A stretch of DNA of 64,000 bases from Streptomyces sp. DT2A-34. Lineage in GTDB: Bacteria > Actinomycetota > Actinomycetes > Streptomycetales > Streptomycetaceae. A program made the position numbers and the translations under genes. Below the pieces are notes generated by a model that was not told where the DNA came from, made no database searches, and was given only the letters and a program-made list of their open reading frames with translations. Shown here piece by piece: positions 1 to 9,031 of this stretch. Every line of letters starts with the position of its first letter. The first letter of the stretch is position 1. Where the stretch lies: the NCBI RefSeq assembly GCF_030499515.1, contig NZ_JASTWJ010000001.1:5622001-5686000 (forward strand), written 5' to 3'.

Positions 1-257
1 CCCGCTTCCCGGACCCGACGGCTCAGCACGCGCCGGGTTCCCTGCTCGCGCCGATGCCGGGGACGGTCGTACGAGTCGCCGAGGGCCTGACCGCAGGAGC
101 CGCTGTACGGGCCGGAGAGCCCCTGCTGTGGCTGGAGGCGATGAAGATGCAGCACAAGATCGCGGCGCCGGTCACAGGGACGCTCACGGCTCTGCACGCC
201 GTGCCTGGCCATCAGGTGACGGTCGGCGCATTGCTGGCGGTAGTGCAAGAAACCTAG
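1..257 (+). CDS. Acyl-CoA carboxylase biotin-carboxylase/carrier subunit, C-terminal end (partial)
   Basis: Only the 3' end is in the window; the frame is open from base 3 to the TAG at 255-257. It encodes the biotinyl-carrier domain of an acetyl/propionyl/acyl-CoA carboxylase alpha subunit. The biotin attachment motif EAMKM is present, with the acceptor lysine encoded at 144-146, preceded by the Pro-Met-Pro-Gly turn typical of the domain. In such enzymes this subunit carboxylates biotin with ATP and bicarbonate, and a separate carboxyltransferase (probably just left of the window) passes it to an acyl-CoA. Downstream genes on the same strand (acyl-CoA dehydrogenase, acyl-CoA ligase, enoyl-CoA hydratase) suggest branched-chain or terpenoid acyl-CoA breakdown of the Liu/Atu kind. 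The exact acyl-CoA substrate cannot be told from this fragment. Confidence 0.93.
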   Translation, partial: RFPDPTAQHAPGSLLAPMPGTVVRVAEGLTAGAAVRAGEPLLWLEAMKMQHKIAAPVTGTLTALHAVPGHQVTVGALLAVVQET

Positions 258-328
258 GGGCGCGGGGCTGTATCGATATGCGGCTACCGCCGCGTGGGCG
301 CGACCAGCCCCGACGAACCCGCAGCCGG
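256..328 (+). repeat. Streptomyces-type intergenic repeat, copy A
   Basis: The GC-rich element begins GGGGCGCGGGGCTGTATCGA, contains the inverted repeat GCGGCTACCGCCGC and GTGGGCGCGACCAGCC, and ends in a CCCGCAGCC tail. It lies between the carboxylase stop and the next gene. The same arrangement recurs at 14736, 17221, 24681 and, as a shorter subtype, at 24615 and 35203. It could act as a terminator or processing hairpin; the function is inferred. Confidence 0.75.
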
Positions 329-339
329 AAGGAGCCCCC

Positions 340-1473
340 ATGCCCCCCACTCTCGAATCCGAAGAACACAAGGCCCTGCGATCCGCAGTAGCCGCCCTCG
401 GCAAGCGCCACGGCCGCAATTTCGACCGAGAACAACTCTGGTCCGAGGCAGCCAAGCTCGGCTACCTCGGCGTCAACCTGCCGGAGGCACAAGGCGGCGG
501 AGGCGGCGGAATCGCCGAACTCTCCATAGTTCTGGAGGAGTTGGGAGCCGCAGGCTGCCCCCTCCTCATGATGATCGTGTCTCCGGCCATCTGCGGCACA
601 GTCATCGCTCGCTTCGGAACCGACGCGCAGAAGAGCGAATGGCTCCCCGGCCTGGCGAACGGCACCCGCACCATGGCCTTCGGCATCACCGAGCCCGACG
701 CCGGCTCCAACAGCCACCGCATCACGACAACGGCACGCAAGGACGGCGCCGACTGGGTACTCAACGGCCGCAAGGTCTTCATCTCCGGCGTCGACATAGC
801 CGACGCCACCCTCATAGTCGGCCGCACAGAGGACGCCCGCACCGGCCGCCTCAAACCCTGCCTCTTCATCGTCCCGCGCGACGCCGAAGGCTTCACGCGC
901 CGCCAGATCGACATGGAACTCAACGCCGCCGAGAAGCAGTTCGAGCTCACCCTCGACGACGTACGGCTCCCCGCCGACGCCCTCGTCGGCGACGAGGACG
1001 CGGGCCTCCTCCAGCTCTTCACCGGCCTCAACCCCGAACGCATCATGACGGCCGCCTTCGCGATAGGCATGGGCCGGTACGCCCTCGCCCGTGCCGTCGA
1101 GTACGCGCGCGAGCGGACCGTATGGAACGCCCCCATCGGCGCCCACCAGGCCATCGCGCACCCCCTCGCCCAGGCGCACATCGACCTCGAACTGGCCCGC
1201 CTGATGATGCAGAAGGCGGCGTACCTGTACGACGCCGGTGACGACGTGGGCGCCGGCGAGGCCGCCAACATGGCGAAGTACGCGGCCGGGGAGGCCTGCG
1301 TGAGGGCGGTCGACCAGGCTGTGCATACTCTTGGCGGAAACGGACTCACCCGAGAATTCGGACTTGCCGCGTTGATAACCGCCGCGCGCGTGTCCCGGAT
1401 CGCTCCGGTGAGCCGGGAGATGATTCTCAACTACGTCTCCCACCAGTCCCTCGGTATGCCCAGGTCGTACTGA
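340..1473 (+). CDS. Acyl-CoA dehydrogenase
   Basis: This 377-residue FAD flavoenzyme has the full acyl-CoA dehydrogenase layout: alpha-helical N-terminus, middle beta domain with the signature FGITEPDAGSN near residues 108-118, and C-terminal helical bundle with the GGNGLTREF segment near residue 335. It oxidises an acyl-CoA to the 2,3-enoyl-CoA, passing electrons to electron-transfer flavoprotein. The ATG follows an AGGAG-like site (GGAAGGAGCC). It lies 12 nt after repeat copy A and 24 nt before the ligase gene, so it is probably cotranscribed with the ligase and hydratase. Substrate length and branching cannot be read from sequence; the carboxylase neighbour favours a branched substrate. 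Confidence 0.93.
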   Translation: MPPTLESEEHKALRSAVAALGKRHGRNFDREQLWSEAAKLGYLGVNLPEAQGGGGGGIAELSIVLEELGAAGCPLLMMIVSPAICGTVIARFGTDAQKSEWLPGLANGTRTMAFGITEPDAGSNSHRITTTARKDGADWVLNGRKVFISGVDIADATLIVGRTEDARTGRLKPCLFIVPRDAEGFTRRQIDMELNAAEKQFELTLDDVRLPADALVGDEDAGLLQLFTGLNPERIMTAAFAIGMGRYALARAVEYARERTVWNAPIGAHQAIAHPLAQAHIDLELARLMMQKAAYLYDAGDDVGAGEAANMAKYAAGEACVRAVDQAVHTLGGNGLTREFGLAALITAARVSRIAPVSREMILNYVSHQSLGMPRSY

Positions 1474-1497
1474 CCGGCACCTGCGCAAGGAGAAACC

Positions 1498-3075
1498 GTG
1501 TTCCGCAGCGAATACGCAGAGGTCCCGTCCGTAGAGCTCCCCATCCACGAGGCCGTGCTGGGCGGGGCCGCCGCGTTCGGTGACACACCCGCGCTCATCG
1601 ACGGCACGGACGGCACCACCCTCACGTACGAACAGCTCGACCGCTTCCACCGGCGCGTCGCCGCCGCCCTCGCCGAGGCGGGCCTACGCAAGGGGGACGT
1701 CCTCGCCCTGCACAGCCCCAACACGGTCGCCTTCCCCACGGCGTTCTACGCCGCCACGCGCGCGGGTGCCTCGGTCACGATGGTGCACCCGCTCGCCACG
1801 CCCGAAGAGTTCGCCAAGCAGCTGAAGGACTCGGAGGCCCGCTGGATAGTCACCGTCTCGCCGCTGCTGGAGACGGCACGCCACGCCGCCGAACTTGCGG
1901 GCGGCGTGCAGGAGATCTTCGTGTGCGACAGCGCGCCGGGACACCGGTCCCTCATCGACCTGCTGGCGTCCGCCGCCCCCGAACCGCAGGTCGACATCGA
2001 CCCTGTGACGGACGTCGCGGCCCTGCCGTACTCGTCGGGCACCACCGGCATACCCAAGGGCGTGATGCTCACCCACCGCCAGATCGCCACCAACCTCGCC
2101 CAGATCGAACCCGCCCTCCCGACCGGCCCCGGCGACCGCATCCTCGCCGTGCTGCCCTTGTTCCACATCTACGGCCTGACGGCCCTGATGAACAAGCCGC
2201 TGAGGACCGGTGCGACGGTCGTCGTCCTGCCCCGGTTCGAGCTGGAGACCTTCCTCGCCGCCATCCAGAACCACCGCATCACCGGCCTGTACGTGGCCCC
2301 GCCGATCGTCCTCGCCCTCGCCAAGCACCCGCTGGTCGAGCAGTACGACCTGTCGTCACTGAAGTACATCGTCAGCGCCGCCGCGCCGCTGGACGCGAAG
2401 CTCGCGGTGGCCTGCTCGCAGCGCCTGGGCCTGCCGCCGGTCGGCCAGGCGTTCGGCATGACGGAACTGTCCCCCGCCACCCACCTCGTACCCCTCGGCG
2501 CCATGAACGACGCGCCCCCCGGAACGGTCGGCAGGCTCATCGCCGGCACCGAGATGCGCATCGTCTCCCTCGACGACTCCGGCAAGGACCTAGGCGTCGG
2601 CGAGTCCGGCGAGATCATCATCCGTGGCCCCCAGATGATGAAGGGCTACCTCAACCGCCCCGACGCCACCGCCGAGATGATCGACGCCGACGGCTGGCTG
2701 CACACCGGCGACGTCGGCCATGTCGACGCCGACGGCTGGCTGTTCGTCGTCGACCGGGTCAAGGAACTCATCAAGTACAAGGGCTTCCAGGTGGCCCCCG
2801 CCGAACTGGAGGCCCTCCTGCTCACCCACCCCGGCATCGCGGACGCGGCGGTGATCGGCGTCTACGAGGACGACGGCAACGAAGTCCCGCACGCGTACGT
2901 GGTCCGCCAGCCCACCGCCACCGACCTCTCCGAAGGAGAGGTCATGATGTACGTCGCCGAACGCGTCGCCCCCTACAAGCGCGTCCGCCAGGTCACCTTC
3001 ACGGACAGCGTCCCGCGGGCCACCTCCGGCAAGATCCTGCGCCGCGAACTGCGGGCACTCAGGCAAGGCGCATGA
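1498..3075 (+). CDS. AMP-forming acyl-CoA ligase, 4-coumarate-CoA ligase-like
   Basis: This 525-residue ANL-superfamily enzyme forms an acyl-AMP and then the CoA thioester. The nucleotide-binding loop SSGTTGIPKGV is near residue 179, the A5 motif FGMTELSPA near 320, the hinge motif TGDVGHVDADGW near 401, and the catalytic C-terminal lysine lies in ATSGKILRREL near 513. Length and motifs match plant-type 4-coumarate-CoA ligases and their actinobacterial relatives. The GTG start is set by AAGGAG seven nucleotides upstream. The TGA overlaps the next ATG (ATGA), so translation with the enoyl-CoA hydratase is probably coupled. It probably activates the acid that the flanking dehydrogenase, hydratase and carboxylase then process; the real substrate may not be coumarate. 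Confidence 0.92.
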   Translation: MFRSEYAEVPSVELPIHEAVLGGAAAFGDTPALIDGTDGTTLTYEQLDRFHRRVAAALAEAGLRKGDVLALHSPNTVAFPTAFYAATRAGASVTMVHPLATPEEFAKQLKDSEARWIVTVSPLLETARHAAELAGGVQEIFVCDSAPGHRSLIDLLASAAPEPQVDIDPVTDVAALPYSSGTTGIPKGVMLTHRQIATNLAQIEPALPTGPGDRILAVLPLFHIYGLTALMNKPLRTGATVVVLPRFELETFLAAIQNHRITGLYVAPPIVLALAKHPLVEQYDLSSLKYIVSAAAPLDAKLAVACSQRLGLPPVGQAFGMTELSPATHLVPLGAMNDAPPGTVGRLIAGTEMRIVSLDDSGKDLGVGESGEIIIRGPQMMKGYLNRPDATAEMIDADGWLHTGDVGHVDADGWLFVVDRVKELIKYKGFQVAPAELEALLLTHPGIADAAVIGVYEDDGNEVPHAYVVRQPTATDLSEGEVMMYVAERVAPYKRVRQVTFTDSVPRATSGKILRRELRALRQGA

Positions 3076-3806
3076 CGCTGATCGCCCGTACACGCGCGCG
3101 TGCCGTGGAAACCCTCACCCTGGACTCCCCGCACAACCGCAACGCGCTCTCGGCAGTACTGGTGGGCGAGCTGACCGACGCGCTGACGGACTGCGCCAAG
3201 GACGCCGACGTACGCGCGATCGTCCTCACCCACACCGGCAACACCTTCTGCGCGGGCGCCGACCTGCGCGATCCCCCGCCGCCGCAGGGACTGGTGGCGT
3301 TGCTCCGGCAGATCGTGGAGCTGCCCAAACCCGTCGTCGCCCGCGTCACCGGCCACGTACGCGCGGGCGGCCTGGGCCTGCTCGCGGCCTGCGACATCAC
3401 GGCGGCGTCGCGCGAGGCCACCTTCGCCTTCACGGAGGTGCACATAGGCGTCACCCCCGCGGTGATCTCCCTGCCGCTGCTGCCCCGCACCGACCCGCGC
3501 GCCCTGGCCCGCTACTACCTCACCGGCGAACGCTTCACCGCGCCGGAGGCGGCCCGCATCGGCCTGCTCACGGCCGAGGGCGAGGACGTCGACAAGACGC
3601 TGGCCCCCGTCCTGGACGGTCTGCGCCGCGCCTCCCCCCAGGCCCTGGCCGAGACGAAAGCGCTGCTCACGGCTAAGGTGCTGGAGACCTTCGACCGGGA
3701 CGCGGCCGACCTGACCGCGCTCTCGGCCCGGCTGTTCTCCTCCGCGCAGGCCCGCGAGGGGATGACGGCCTTCCTCGAAAGACGGGATCCGGAATGGGCG
3801 GTGTGA
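3072..3806 (+). CDS. Enoyl-CoA hydratase/isomerase family protein
   Basis: This 244-residue crotonase-fold protein has the usual N-terminal strand with SPHNRNALS and the oxyanion-hole segment TFCAGADLRD near residue 60. A second oxyanion segment, VRAGGLGLLAACD, lies near residue 96. It hydrates or isomerises enoyl-CoA products of the dehydrogenase encoded two genes upstream. The ATG at 3072 overlaps the ligase stop (ATGA); the frame is open much further upstream, but only this start gives the crotonase N-terminus. At 244 residues it is slightly short for the family. The 3' end overlaps the TetR gene by 13 nt, which implies one transcript. Confidence 0.9.
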   Translation: MTLIARTRARAVETLTLDSPHNRNALSAVLVGELTDALTDCAKDADVRAIVLTHTGNTFCAGADLRDPPPPQGLVALLRQIVELPKPVVARVTGHVRAGGLGLLAACDITAASREATFAFTEVHIGVTPAVISLPLLPRTDPRALARYYLTGERFTAPEAARIGLLTAEGEDVDKTLAPVLDGLRRASPQALAETKALLTAKVLETFDRDAADLTALSARLFSSAQAREGMTAFLERRDPEWAV

Positions 3807-4417
3807 GCACAGTCGGCGACCGCGTGGACCGAGCGGACCGTGTGCCCAAACAGGACCGCAGCCGCGCCACCCGGCAACGGCTCCTGGAGGCCGCCGTGGC
3901 CTGCCTCGCCGAGCACGGCTGGGCGGGCTCCACGGTCTCCGTCGTCGCCGAACGCGCCGGAGTCTCCCGCGGCGCCGCCCAGCACCACTTCCCGACCCGC
4001 GAGGACCTCTTCACCGCGGCGGTCGAGTACGTCGCCGAGGAACGCTCCCTCGCCCTGCGCGCCCTGTTCCCGCAAGGCGCCGCGGGCGACCGGCGTGCGG
4101 TCGTGTCCGCCCTCGTCGACCTCTACACCGGCCCGCTGTTCCGCGCCGCCCTGCACCTGTGGGTGGCCGCGTCGAACGAGGAGCAACTGCGCCCGAGGGT
4201 CACCGAACTGGAGGCCCGGGTGGGCCGCGAGACCCACCGCATCGCCGTGGACCTCCTGGGTGCCGACGAGTCCAGGCCGGGCGTACGGGAGACGGTCCAG
4301 GGCCTCCTGGACATGGCCCGCGGCCTGGGCCTGGCGAACCTCCTCACCGACGACACGGTCCGCCGCGACCGTGTGGTGGCGCAGTGGGCGGTGCTGCTGG
4401 AGGAGGCGCTGGGCTGA
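3794..4417 (+). CDS. TetR/AcrR family transcriptional regulator
   Basis: This 207-residue repressor-type protein has an N-terminal TetR helix-turn-helix, ATRQRLLEAAVACLAEHGW followed by VAERAGVSRGAAQHHF and then REDLF, at about residues 24-74. The C-terminal ligand-binding helices are variable. It overlaps the hydratase gene by 13 nt and is last in the operon, so it is likely a local repressor that senses an acyl-CoA or the free acid. Internal GTG starts at 3803 and 3841 are alternatives. It is the only TetR gene in the window. It lies 25 kb from the CTGAC-N5-GTCAG sites described below, and nothing near its own operon carries that palindrome, so I do not assign it to them. Confidence 0.92.
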   Translation: MGGVSTVGDRVDRADRVPKQDRSRATRQRLLEAAVACLAEHGWAGSTVSVVAERAGVSRGAAQHHFPTREDLFTAAVEYVAEERSLALRALFPQGAAGDRRAVVSALVDLYTGPLFRAALHLWVAASNEEQLRPRVTELEARVGRETHRIAVDLLGADESRPGVRETVQGLLDMARGLGLANLLTDDTVRRDRVVAQWAVLLEEALG

Positions 4418-4451
4418 GGGCGTTGTCAGTGGCGGGACTTACTGTTCGGGT

Positions 4452-5033
4452 ATGGGTGATCACTTCCAGGCGATCGTCGACCTCGGGGCGAGCCCGCAGC
4501 AGGCGCCACAGCTCGCCGAGCGCGTGGTCGAGTGGCTGGTGGCCGAGGGAATCGTGCTCGCCGAGCTCACGGACTGCGTTCTCGGGCAGCCGCTCGGCCA
4601 TCCTCCGGGCCCGAACTGGCAGCGCGCTGTGGCACCGGACGACGCCGACGCGGATCCCTGGGACGGTCTCGCCGTGTACACCGGGCGCACGGTCTTCCAC
4701 GGCGGGCAGGGCGGGCCGGAGGCGGTGACCTGCCCGCGCTGCGGGGTCACCACCAGGCTGATCACCGACGAGTGGGACCTGATCAACGACGTCTGGGTGC
4801 CGTTCGGCCTGGCCATCGACGTCTGGCACAAGACGGGCACGGCCCAGGTCGACTGCCCCGCATGCACCAGGCCCGTCCCCCTGCCCGACTGGGCCTGGGC
4901 CGACGACTACTTCGCCTTCGCCCACCTCGGCTTCGAGTTCTGGAACTGGCCCCCGTTCACCGAGGAGTTCCGCACCCGGATATCCGAGCTTCTGGACGGC
5001 CACCGTACGGCGTACGTGTGGGGCAAGCTCTGA
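4452..5033 (+). CDS. Conserved hypothetical protein with CxxC pairs
   Basis: This 193-residue soluble protein has no family that I recognise. The ATG at 4452 gives a sensible N-terminus (MGDHFQAIVDLGASPQQA); the frame is open upstream but runs through the TetR gene. Two cysteine pairs, CPRCG near residue 96 and CPAC near residue 136, are about 40 residues apart and could bind one zinc ion. The C-terminal third is rich in Trp, Phe and Tyr, with DWAWADDYFAF and EFWNWPPFTEEF. It is followed closely by the convergent kinase gene. No catalytic motif is visible. Confidence 0.8.
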   Translation: MGDHFQAIVDLGASPQQAPQLAERVVEWLVAEGIVLAELTDCVLGQPLGHPPGPNWQRAVAPDDADADPWDGLAVYTGRTVFHGGQGGPEAVTCPRCGVTTRLITDEWDLINDVWVPFGLAIDVWHKTGTAQVDCPACTRPVPLPDWAWADDYFAFAHLGFEFWNWPPFTEEFRTRISELLDGHRTAYVWGKL

Positions 5034-5036
5034 CCC

Positions 5037-6377
5037 TCAGTCGTCCTCGCCGCTCTCGTCGTCGTCCTGCCACGCCTCGCGCTGCTTCTGCTGGTCCCGC
5101 TTCTTCGGCGCCTGCTTCTCCTCGTCCTGCCCTTGTGGACCGGCGCTCGTCTCCACCGCCGGAGTCGGCGATGGGGACGCGGTCGGGGACGGGCTCGACT
5201 GCAGGGGGGACACAGATGCGGAGGCACTCGGGCTGGGGGGTGCCTCGGACTTCGTGCCCTCCGTCCCGGTGTTGTCGGGGGAGAACCACAGCATGCCGAG
5301 GAACATCGCGGCCACGAAGAGCACCGCTCCGGCGGCCGTGACGACCACGCGCCGTGTCGCGATCCGGGACAGGGACCCGGTCCGGGACTGGGGCCTGGAT
5401 CTGGATCCGGATCTGGTTCGGCCGACGGACGCCGTCCCTTGGGCCGACGGCAGCATGTACGTGGTCGGGGTGCTGGTCTCACCCACCTGTGGCCCGGGGG
5501 CGGGCGCCGACGCGACCGTCGGCCGCCCGGACGGCGAGGCCGTGTCGGGCAACGGCTCGGGGCGTCCCTGCCAGGCTCCGTCGGCGAACCAGTCGGCGGC
5601 CTGCTGAGCGGTGGGCCGGTGCTCGGGGTCCTTGGCGAGCAGGCCGAGGAGGTAGTTCTCGAAGGCGGGCGGGAGGCCGGGGACGCCCAGCTCGCGGGGC
5701 GGTACGGGGGCGGCGTCGAGGTGCTGGTGCAGGATGGCGATGGCGGTGTCCGCGTGGAACGGCGGGCGGCCGGTGAGGAGTTGGTAGAGCACACAGCCCA
5801 GCGCGTACACGTCGGAGGCCGGGCCCGCCGGCTTCCCCAGGGCCCGCTCGGGGGCGAGGTAGAGGCTCGTGCCGACGATCTGTCCGGTGGCGGTGAGCGC
5901 GGCGCCGGGGTCGTCCAGGAAGCGGGCGATGCCGAAGTCACCGATCTTGAGGGTGCCGTCGGCGTCCAGGAGCAGGTTGCCGGGCTTGATGTCCCGGTGG
6001 ACGATGCCCTCCCGGTGCGCGGCGGCGAGACCCGCGGCGGCCTGGGCGGCGATACGGGCCACGCGCTCGGCGGGCAGCGCGCCGAACTGCGACACGACCC
6101 TGGCGAGGCTGTCACCCTCGATCAGCTCCATCACCAGGAAGAGCCGGTTGTCGTGCTCGCCGAAGTCCCGGACGCCGACCACGTTCGGATGGTCGATCCG
6201 TGCCGCGGTCCGCGCCTCCAGCCGGAACCGGGAGGCGGCGGTGGGGTCGGAGTCCTGGGGCAGCAGGAGCTTGACGGCCACCGCACGGGCGAGCGTCTCG
6301 TCGTACGCCCGCCAGACCTCCCCCATCCCACCGCGCCCGATCGACTCGCTCAGCCGGTAGCGGCCCGCTATCAGCAC
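5037..6377 (-). CDS. Transmembrane Ser/Thr protein kinase, PknB type
   Basis: This 446-residue Hanks-type kinase has the glycine loop GRGGMGEV at residues 14-21, the ATP lysine in AVKLL at residue 36, the catalytic loop HRDIKPGN near 125 and DFG in KIGDFGIAR near 145. A Ser/Thr/Pro-rich juxtamembrane linker with Arg-Ser repeats follows the kinase domain. One membrane helix (VVVTAAGAVLFVAAMFLGML, about residues 338-358) precedes an extracellular Pro/Ser/Thr tail ending in a Lys/Gln- then Asp/Glu-rich segment. There are no PASTA repeats, so the external sensor is a disordered tail. The gene converges on the hypothetical gene at 4452 with a 3-nt gap. Substrates are unknown. Confidence 0.93.
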   Translation of the reverse strand: MLIAGRYRLSESIGRGGMGEVWRAYDETLARAVAVKLLLPQDSDPTAASRFRLEARTAARIDHPNVVGVRDFGEHDNRLFLVMELIEGDSLARVVSQFGALPAERVARIAAQAAAGLAAAHREGIVHRDIKPGNLLLDADGTLKIGDFGIARFLDDPGAALTATGQIVGTSLYLAPERALGKPAGPASDVYALGCVLYQLLTGRPPFHADTAIAILHQHLDAAPVPPRELGVPGLPPAFENYLLGLLAKDPEHRPTAQQAADWFADGAWQGRPEPLPDTASPSGRPTVASAPAPGPQVGETSTPTTYMLPSAQGTASVGRTRSGSRSRPQSRTGSLSRIATRRVVVTAAGAVLFVAAMFLGMLWFSPDNTGTEGTKSEAPPSPSASASVSPLQSSPSPTASPSPTPAVETSAGPQGQDEEKQAPKKRDQQKQREAWQDDDESGEDD

Positions 6378-6616
6378 CTGTTCTCATCCTCATGCCGTGG
6401 GACGTCTCAGTGCCGCGCGCCGTAACTCACCACGTGGGGACGAATGATGGTGAGGGGCGCCGCAGCCGACCCAGCATACTGGCGCAGTGGATCAGTCACG
6501 TTCCGTACGGCGACTTCGCCGACGCGGGCCGGCCGCCGAGCGGCGTCACACGGAGCTGGTCCGCGCCGCGTGACGCCGGCCCGCCGGAGGGGTCGGGGAT
6601 CCCGGAGCGCCCGGGA

Positions 6617-7717
6617 TCAGTGGGCGATGTCCGCGTAGCCCTCGACGTCGCGCGGGTCGCGCGGGCCCGGGCCGATGTAGCGCGCGGAGGGGCGCACGAG
6701 GCGGCCGGTGCGCTTCTGCTCCAGGATGTGCGCCGACCAGCCGGCCGTACGGGCACAGGTGAACATCGACGTGAACATGTGCGCCGGGACCTCCGCGAAG
6801 TCCAGCATGATGGCGGCCCAGAACTCGACGTTGGTGGCCAGGACCCGGTCCGGGCGCCGATTGTGCAGCTCCTCCAGGGCCGCCTTCTCCAGGGCCTCGG
6901 CGACCTCGAAGCGGGGGGCACCCAGCTCCCGGGCGGTGCGGCGCAGGACGCGGGCGCGGGGGTCCTCGGCGCGGTAGACGCGGTGGCCGAAGCCCATGAG
7001 GCGTTCGCCCTTGTCGAGGGTCCGCTTCACATACGCCTCGGCGTCGCCGGTGCGCTCGATCTCCTCGATCATGTGCAGGACACGGGAGGGCGCGCCGCCG
7101 TGCAGCGGGCCGGACATGGCTCCTACGGCGCCGGAGAGGGCGGCGGCCACATCGGCGCCGGTGGAGGCGATGACGCGGGCCGTGAAGGTGGACGCGTTCA
7201 TGCCGTGCTCGGCGGCGGACGTCCAGTAGGCGTCGACGGCAGCCACGTGCTTGGGGTCGGGCTCGCCGCGCCAGCGGATCATGAAGCGCTCGACGACGGA
7301 CTGGGCCTTGTCGATCTCGCGCTGCGGAACCATCGGCAGGCCCTGGCCGCGCGCGGACTGGGCGACGTAGGAGAGGGCCATGACGGCGGCCCGTGCCAGG
7401 TCCTCCCGGGCCTGCTCCTCGCCGATGTCCAGAAGCGGTTTCAGGCCCCACACGGGCGCCAGCATGGCGAGCGCGGACTGGACGTCGACGCGGATGTCGC
7501 CGGAGTGCACGGGAATCGGGAAGGGCTCGGCGGGCGGCAGACCGGGCCGGAAGGCGCCGTCCACGAGCAGTCCCCAGACGTTGCCGAACGAGACATGGCC
7601 GACCAGATCCTCGATGTCGACGCCCCGGTACCGGAGTGCGCCGCCCTCCTTATCCGGTTCGGCGATCTCCGTCTCGAACGCGACGACTCCCTCGAGTCCG
7701 GGTACGAAGTCGGACAT
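6617..7717 (-). CDS. Citrate synthase family protein
   Basis: This 366-residue citrate/2-methylcitrate synthase family enzyme condenses acetyl- (or propionyl-) CoA with oxaloacetate. Active-site signatures are GPLHGGAPSRV near residue 190 (first catalytic histidine) and MGFGHRVYRAEDPR near residue 230 (second histidine). A substrate-side MNASTFTARVIASTGAD segment lies near residue 160. The start at 7717 is chosen because ACGAGGAG lies nine nucleotides upstream and MSDFVPGLEGV is a typical N-terminus; the frame stays open to 7882. Streptomyces carry several paralogues, so this is not necessarily the main TCA-cycle enzyme. It is divergent from pdxH across 291 bp. Confidence 0.92.
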   Translation of the reverse strand: MSDFVPGLEGVVAFETEIAEPDKEGGALRYRGVDIEDLVGHVSFGNVWGLLVDGAFRPGLPPAEPFPIPVHSGDIRVDVQSALAMLAPVWGLKPLLDIGEEQAREDLARAAVMALSYVAQSARGQGLPMVPQREIDKAQSVVERFMIRWRGEPDPKHVAAVDAYWTSAAEHGMNASTFTARVIASTGADVAAALSGAVGAMSGPLHGGAPSRVLHMIEEIERTGDAEAYVKRTLDKGERLMGFGHRVYRAEDPRARVLRRTARELGAPRFEVAEALEKAALEELHNRRPDRVLATNVEFWAAIMLDFAEVPAHMFTSMFTCARTAGWSAHILEQKRTGRLVRPSARYIGPGPRDPRDVEGYADIAH

Positions 7718-8008
7718 CAGGCGGCTCCTCGTGATGTGTGCGACGGATGGGTTGTGGGTGGGACGACCACATGTCGGTCGGCAGAGATCGGGACAGCCCG
7801 GTGGATCCACGGTCACTCGACAGACTCGCGGTCCGGCGTACGCGTACCCCTGTGATGCCCCGTGCGGCCGACGGTCATCCAAACCGCGACGACATCAGAA
7901 CGATATCCCCGAGTGCCACCTTTGGGGAGGCCTTGCGGCACTCAGTGCCATGCGGTGGGGTACGGCACCGTCCCGGACGGCGCCCGCCGCATACGGCAAG
8001 ATGACCGC

Positions 8009-8698
8009 GTGACCGACCGAGACGCCGTGCCCCTCGATCCCGCCGAGCCCGTCCCCGACCCCGCCGCCATGCGCAAGCACTACCGGGCCGAGGGTCTCGC
8101 CGAGAAGGACCTGGCCGCCACTCCGGTGGAGCAGTTCGCGCGCTGGTTCAAGCAGGCCGCGGCGGAGGCCCACCTCTTCGAGCCGAACGCGATGATCGTC
8201 TCCACCGCGGACGCCGAGGGGCGTCCCAGCTCCCGCACGGTGCTGCTGAAGCACTTCGACGAGCAGGGCTTCGTCTTCTACACCAACTACGACTCCCGCA
8301 AGGCCCGCGACCTCGCCGAGAACCCGTACGTCTGCCTCCTCTTCCCCTGGCACCCGGTGGCCCGGCAGGTCATCGTCACGGGCGTGGCGCGACGCACCGG
8401 CCGCGACGAGACGGCGGCGTACTTCCGCACCCGCCCGCACGGCTCCCAGCTCGGCGCCTGGGCCAGCGCCCAGTCCTCGGTCATCGCCACCCGCGCCGAC
8501 CTCGACGGCTCGTACGCCGAGCTGGCCGCGCGCTATCCCGAGGGCGAGCAGGTGCCGGCGCCGCCGAACTGGGGCGGTTTCCGGGTGGCGGCGCAGGCGG
8601 TGGAGTTCTGGCAGGGGCGGGAGAACCGGCTGCACGACCGGCTGCGGTATGTGGCGGAGCAGGACGGGAGCTGGCGGGTGGAGCGGCTCAGTCCCTGA
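8009..8698 (+). CDS. pdxH: Pyridoxamine 5'-phosphate oxidase
   Basis: This 229-residue FMN enzyme oxidises pyridoxamine/pyridoxine 5'-phosphate to pyridoxal 5'-phosphate. It shows the N-terminal [10 protein letters not shown] segment and the FMN-binding [24 protein letters not shown] region near residues 74-98. The diagnostic C-terminal [22 protein letters not shown] and WRVERLSP motifs are all present. GTG at 8009 is the only start giving a normal N-terminus, because the ATG at 8001 runs into a stop after three codons. A second, shorter relative lies at 61292-61954 and lacks part of the C-terminal signature spacing, so this copy is the likely housekeeping PdxH. Confidence 0.95.
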   Translation: MTDRDAVPLDPAEPVPDPAAMRKHYRAEGLAEKDLAATPVEQFARWFKQAAAEAHLFEPNAMIVSTADAEGRPSSRTVLLKHFDEQGFVFYTNYDSRKARDLAENPYVCLLFPWHPVARQVIVTGVARRTGRDETAAYFRTRPHGSQLGAWASAQSSVIATRADLDGSYAELAARYPEGEQVPAPPNWGGFRVAAQAVEFWQGRENRLHDRLRYVAEQDGSWRVERLSP

Positions 8699-8731
8699 GC
8701 TGGGGCAGGTGCGGGCGGTACGAAAGCAGAC

Positions 8732-8800
8732 GACCCGCGAGCTCGGGTCCCTCCGCCGGGGCGGGGGAGCCGGCCGGACGTACCGGCGAGCTCGCGGGTC
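8732..8800. terminator. Long inverted repeat after pdxH
   Basis: GACCCGCGAGCTCG at 8732-8745 pairs perfectly with CGAGCTCGCGGGTC at 8787-8800 around a 41-nt GC-rich spacer. It begins 34 nt after the pdxH stop, has no U tract, and is best read as a Streptomyces-style hairpin terminator or RNA-processing signal. Confidence 0.5.
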
Positions 8801-8994
8801 GGGTGACTGCTTGGGATTGGGCCGGCTGCACGCGTCTCTCACGTGCCGGTCCGGCACCGCACTGGGTGGGGCGACGGGCCGCTAGCCCGCAGCCACCTCA
8901 CGCGTCCGGTATTCATACATCTGCCGAACCACCTCCCTTCTCGTGTGCTCCACACCCTAAGAAGCGGCTCGGCCGCGATCAACAGCTTTTTTCC

Positions 8995-9024
8995 TTGGAC
9001 CTGTCCGGGCAGGTCACCTAGCGT
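8995..9024 (+). promoter_or_regulatory. Leaderless sigma-70 type promoter for RidA-like gene
   Basis: TTGGAC (8995-9000) and TAGCGT (9019-9024) are 18 nt apart. The expected transcription start falls on or next to the ATG at 9032, and no ribosome-binding site precedes that ATG, so the mRNA is probably leaderless. Confidence 0.55.
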
Positions 9025-9031
9025 TCCGTAC

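Larger units (their letters stand above)
8699..9031. other. Intergenic region with terminator-like repeat and a leaderless promoter
   Basis: No gene is supported in these 333 bases. They hold a 14-bp perfect inverted repeat (8732-8745 / 8787-8800) and an AT-richer tract before the promoter of the RidA-like gene. Confidence 0.6.

Noticed and set aside
184..1650. A 488-codon open frame antisense to the acyl-CoA dehydrogenase
   Set aside because: Mirror image of a strongly GC3-biased gene; no ribosome-binding site or recognisable domain. Many similar frames (for example 20359-23070, 903 codons) were set aside for the same reason.
3794..4417. The TetR gene as regulator of the CTGACG sites
   Set aside because: No such palindrome near its own operon, and it is 25 kb from the nearest site. 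The regulator is more likely outside the window.
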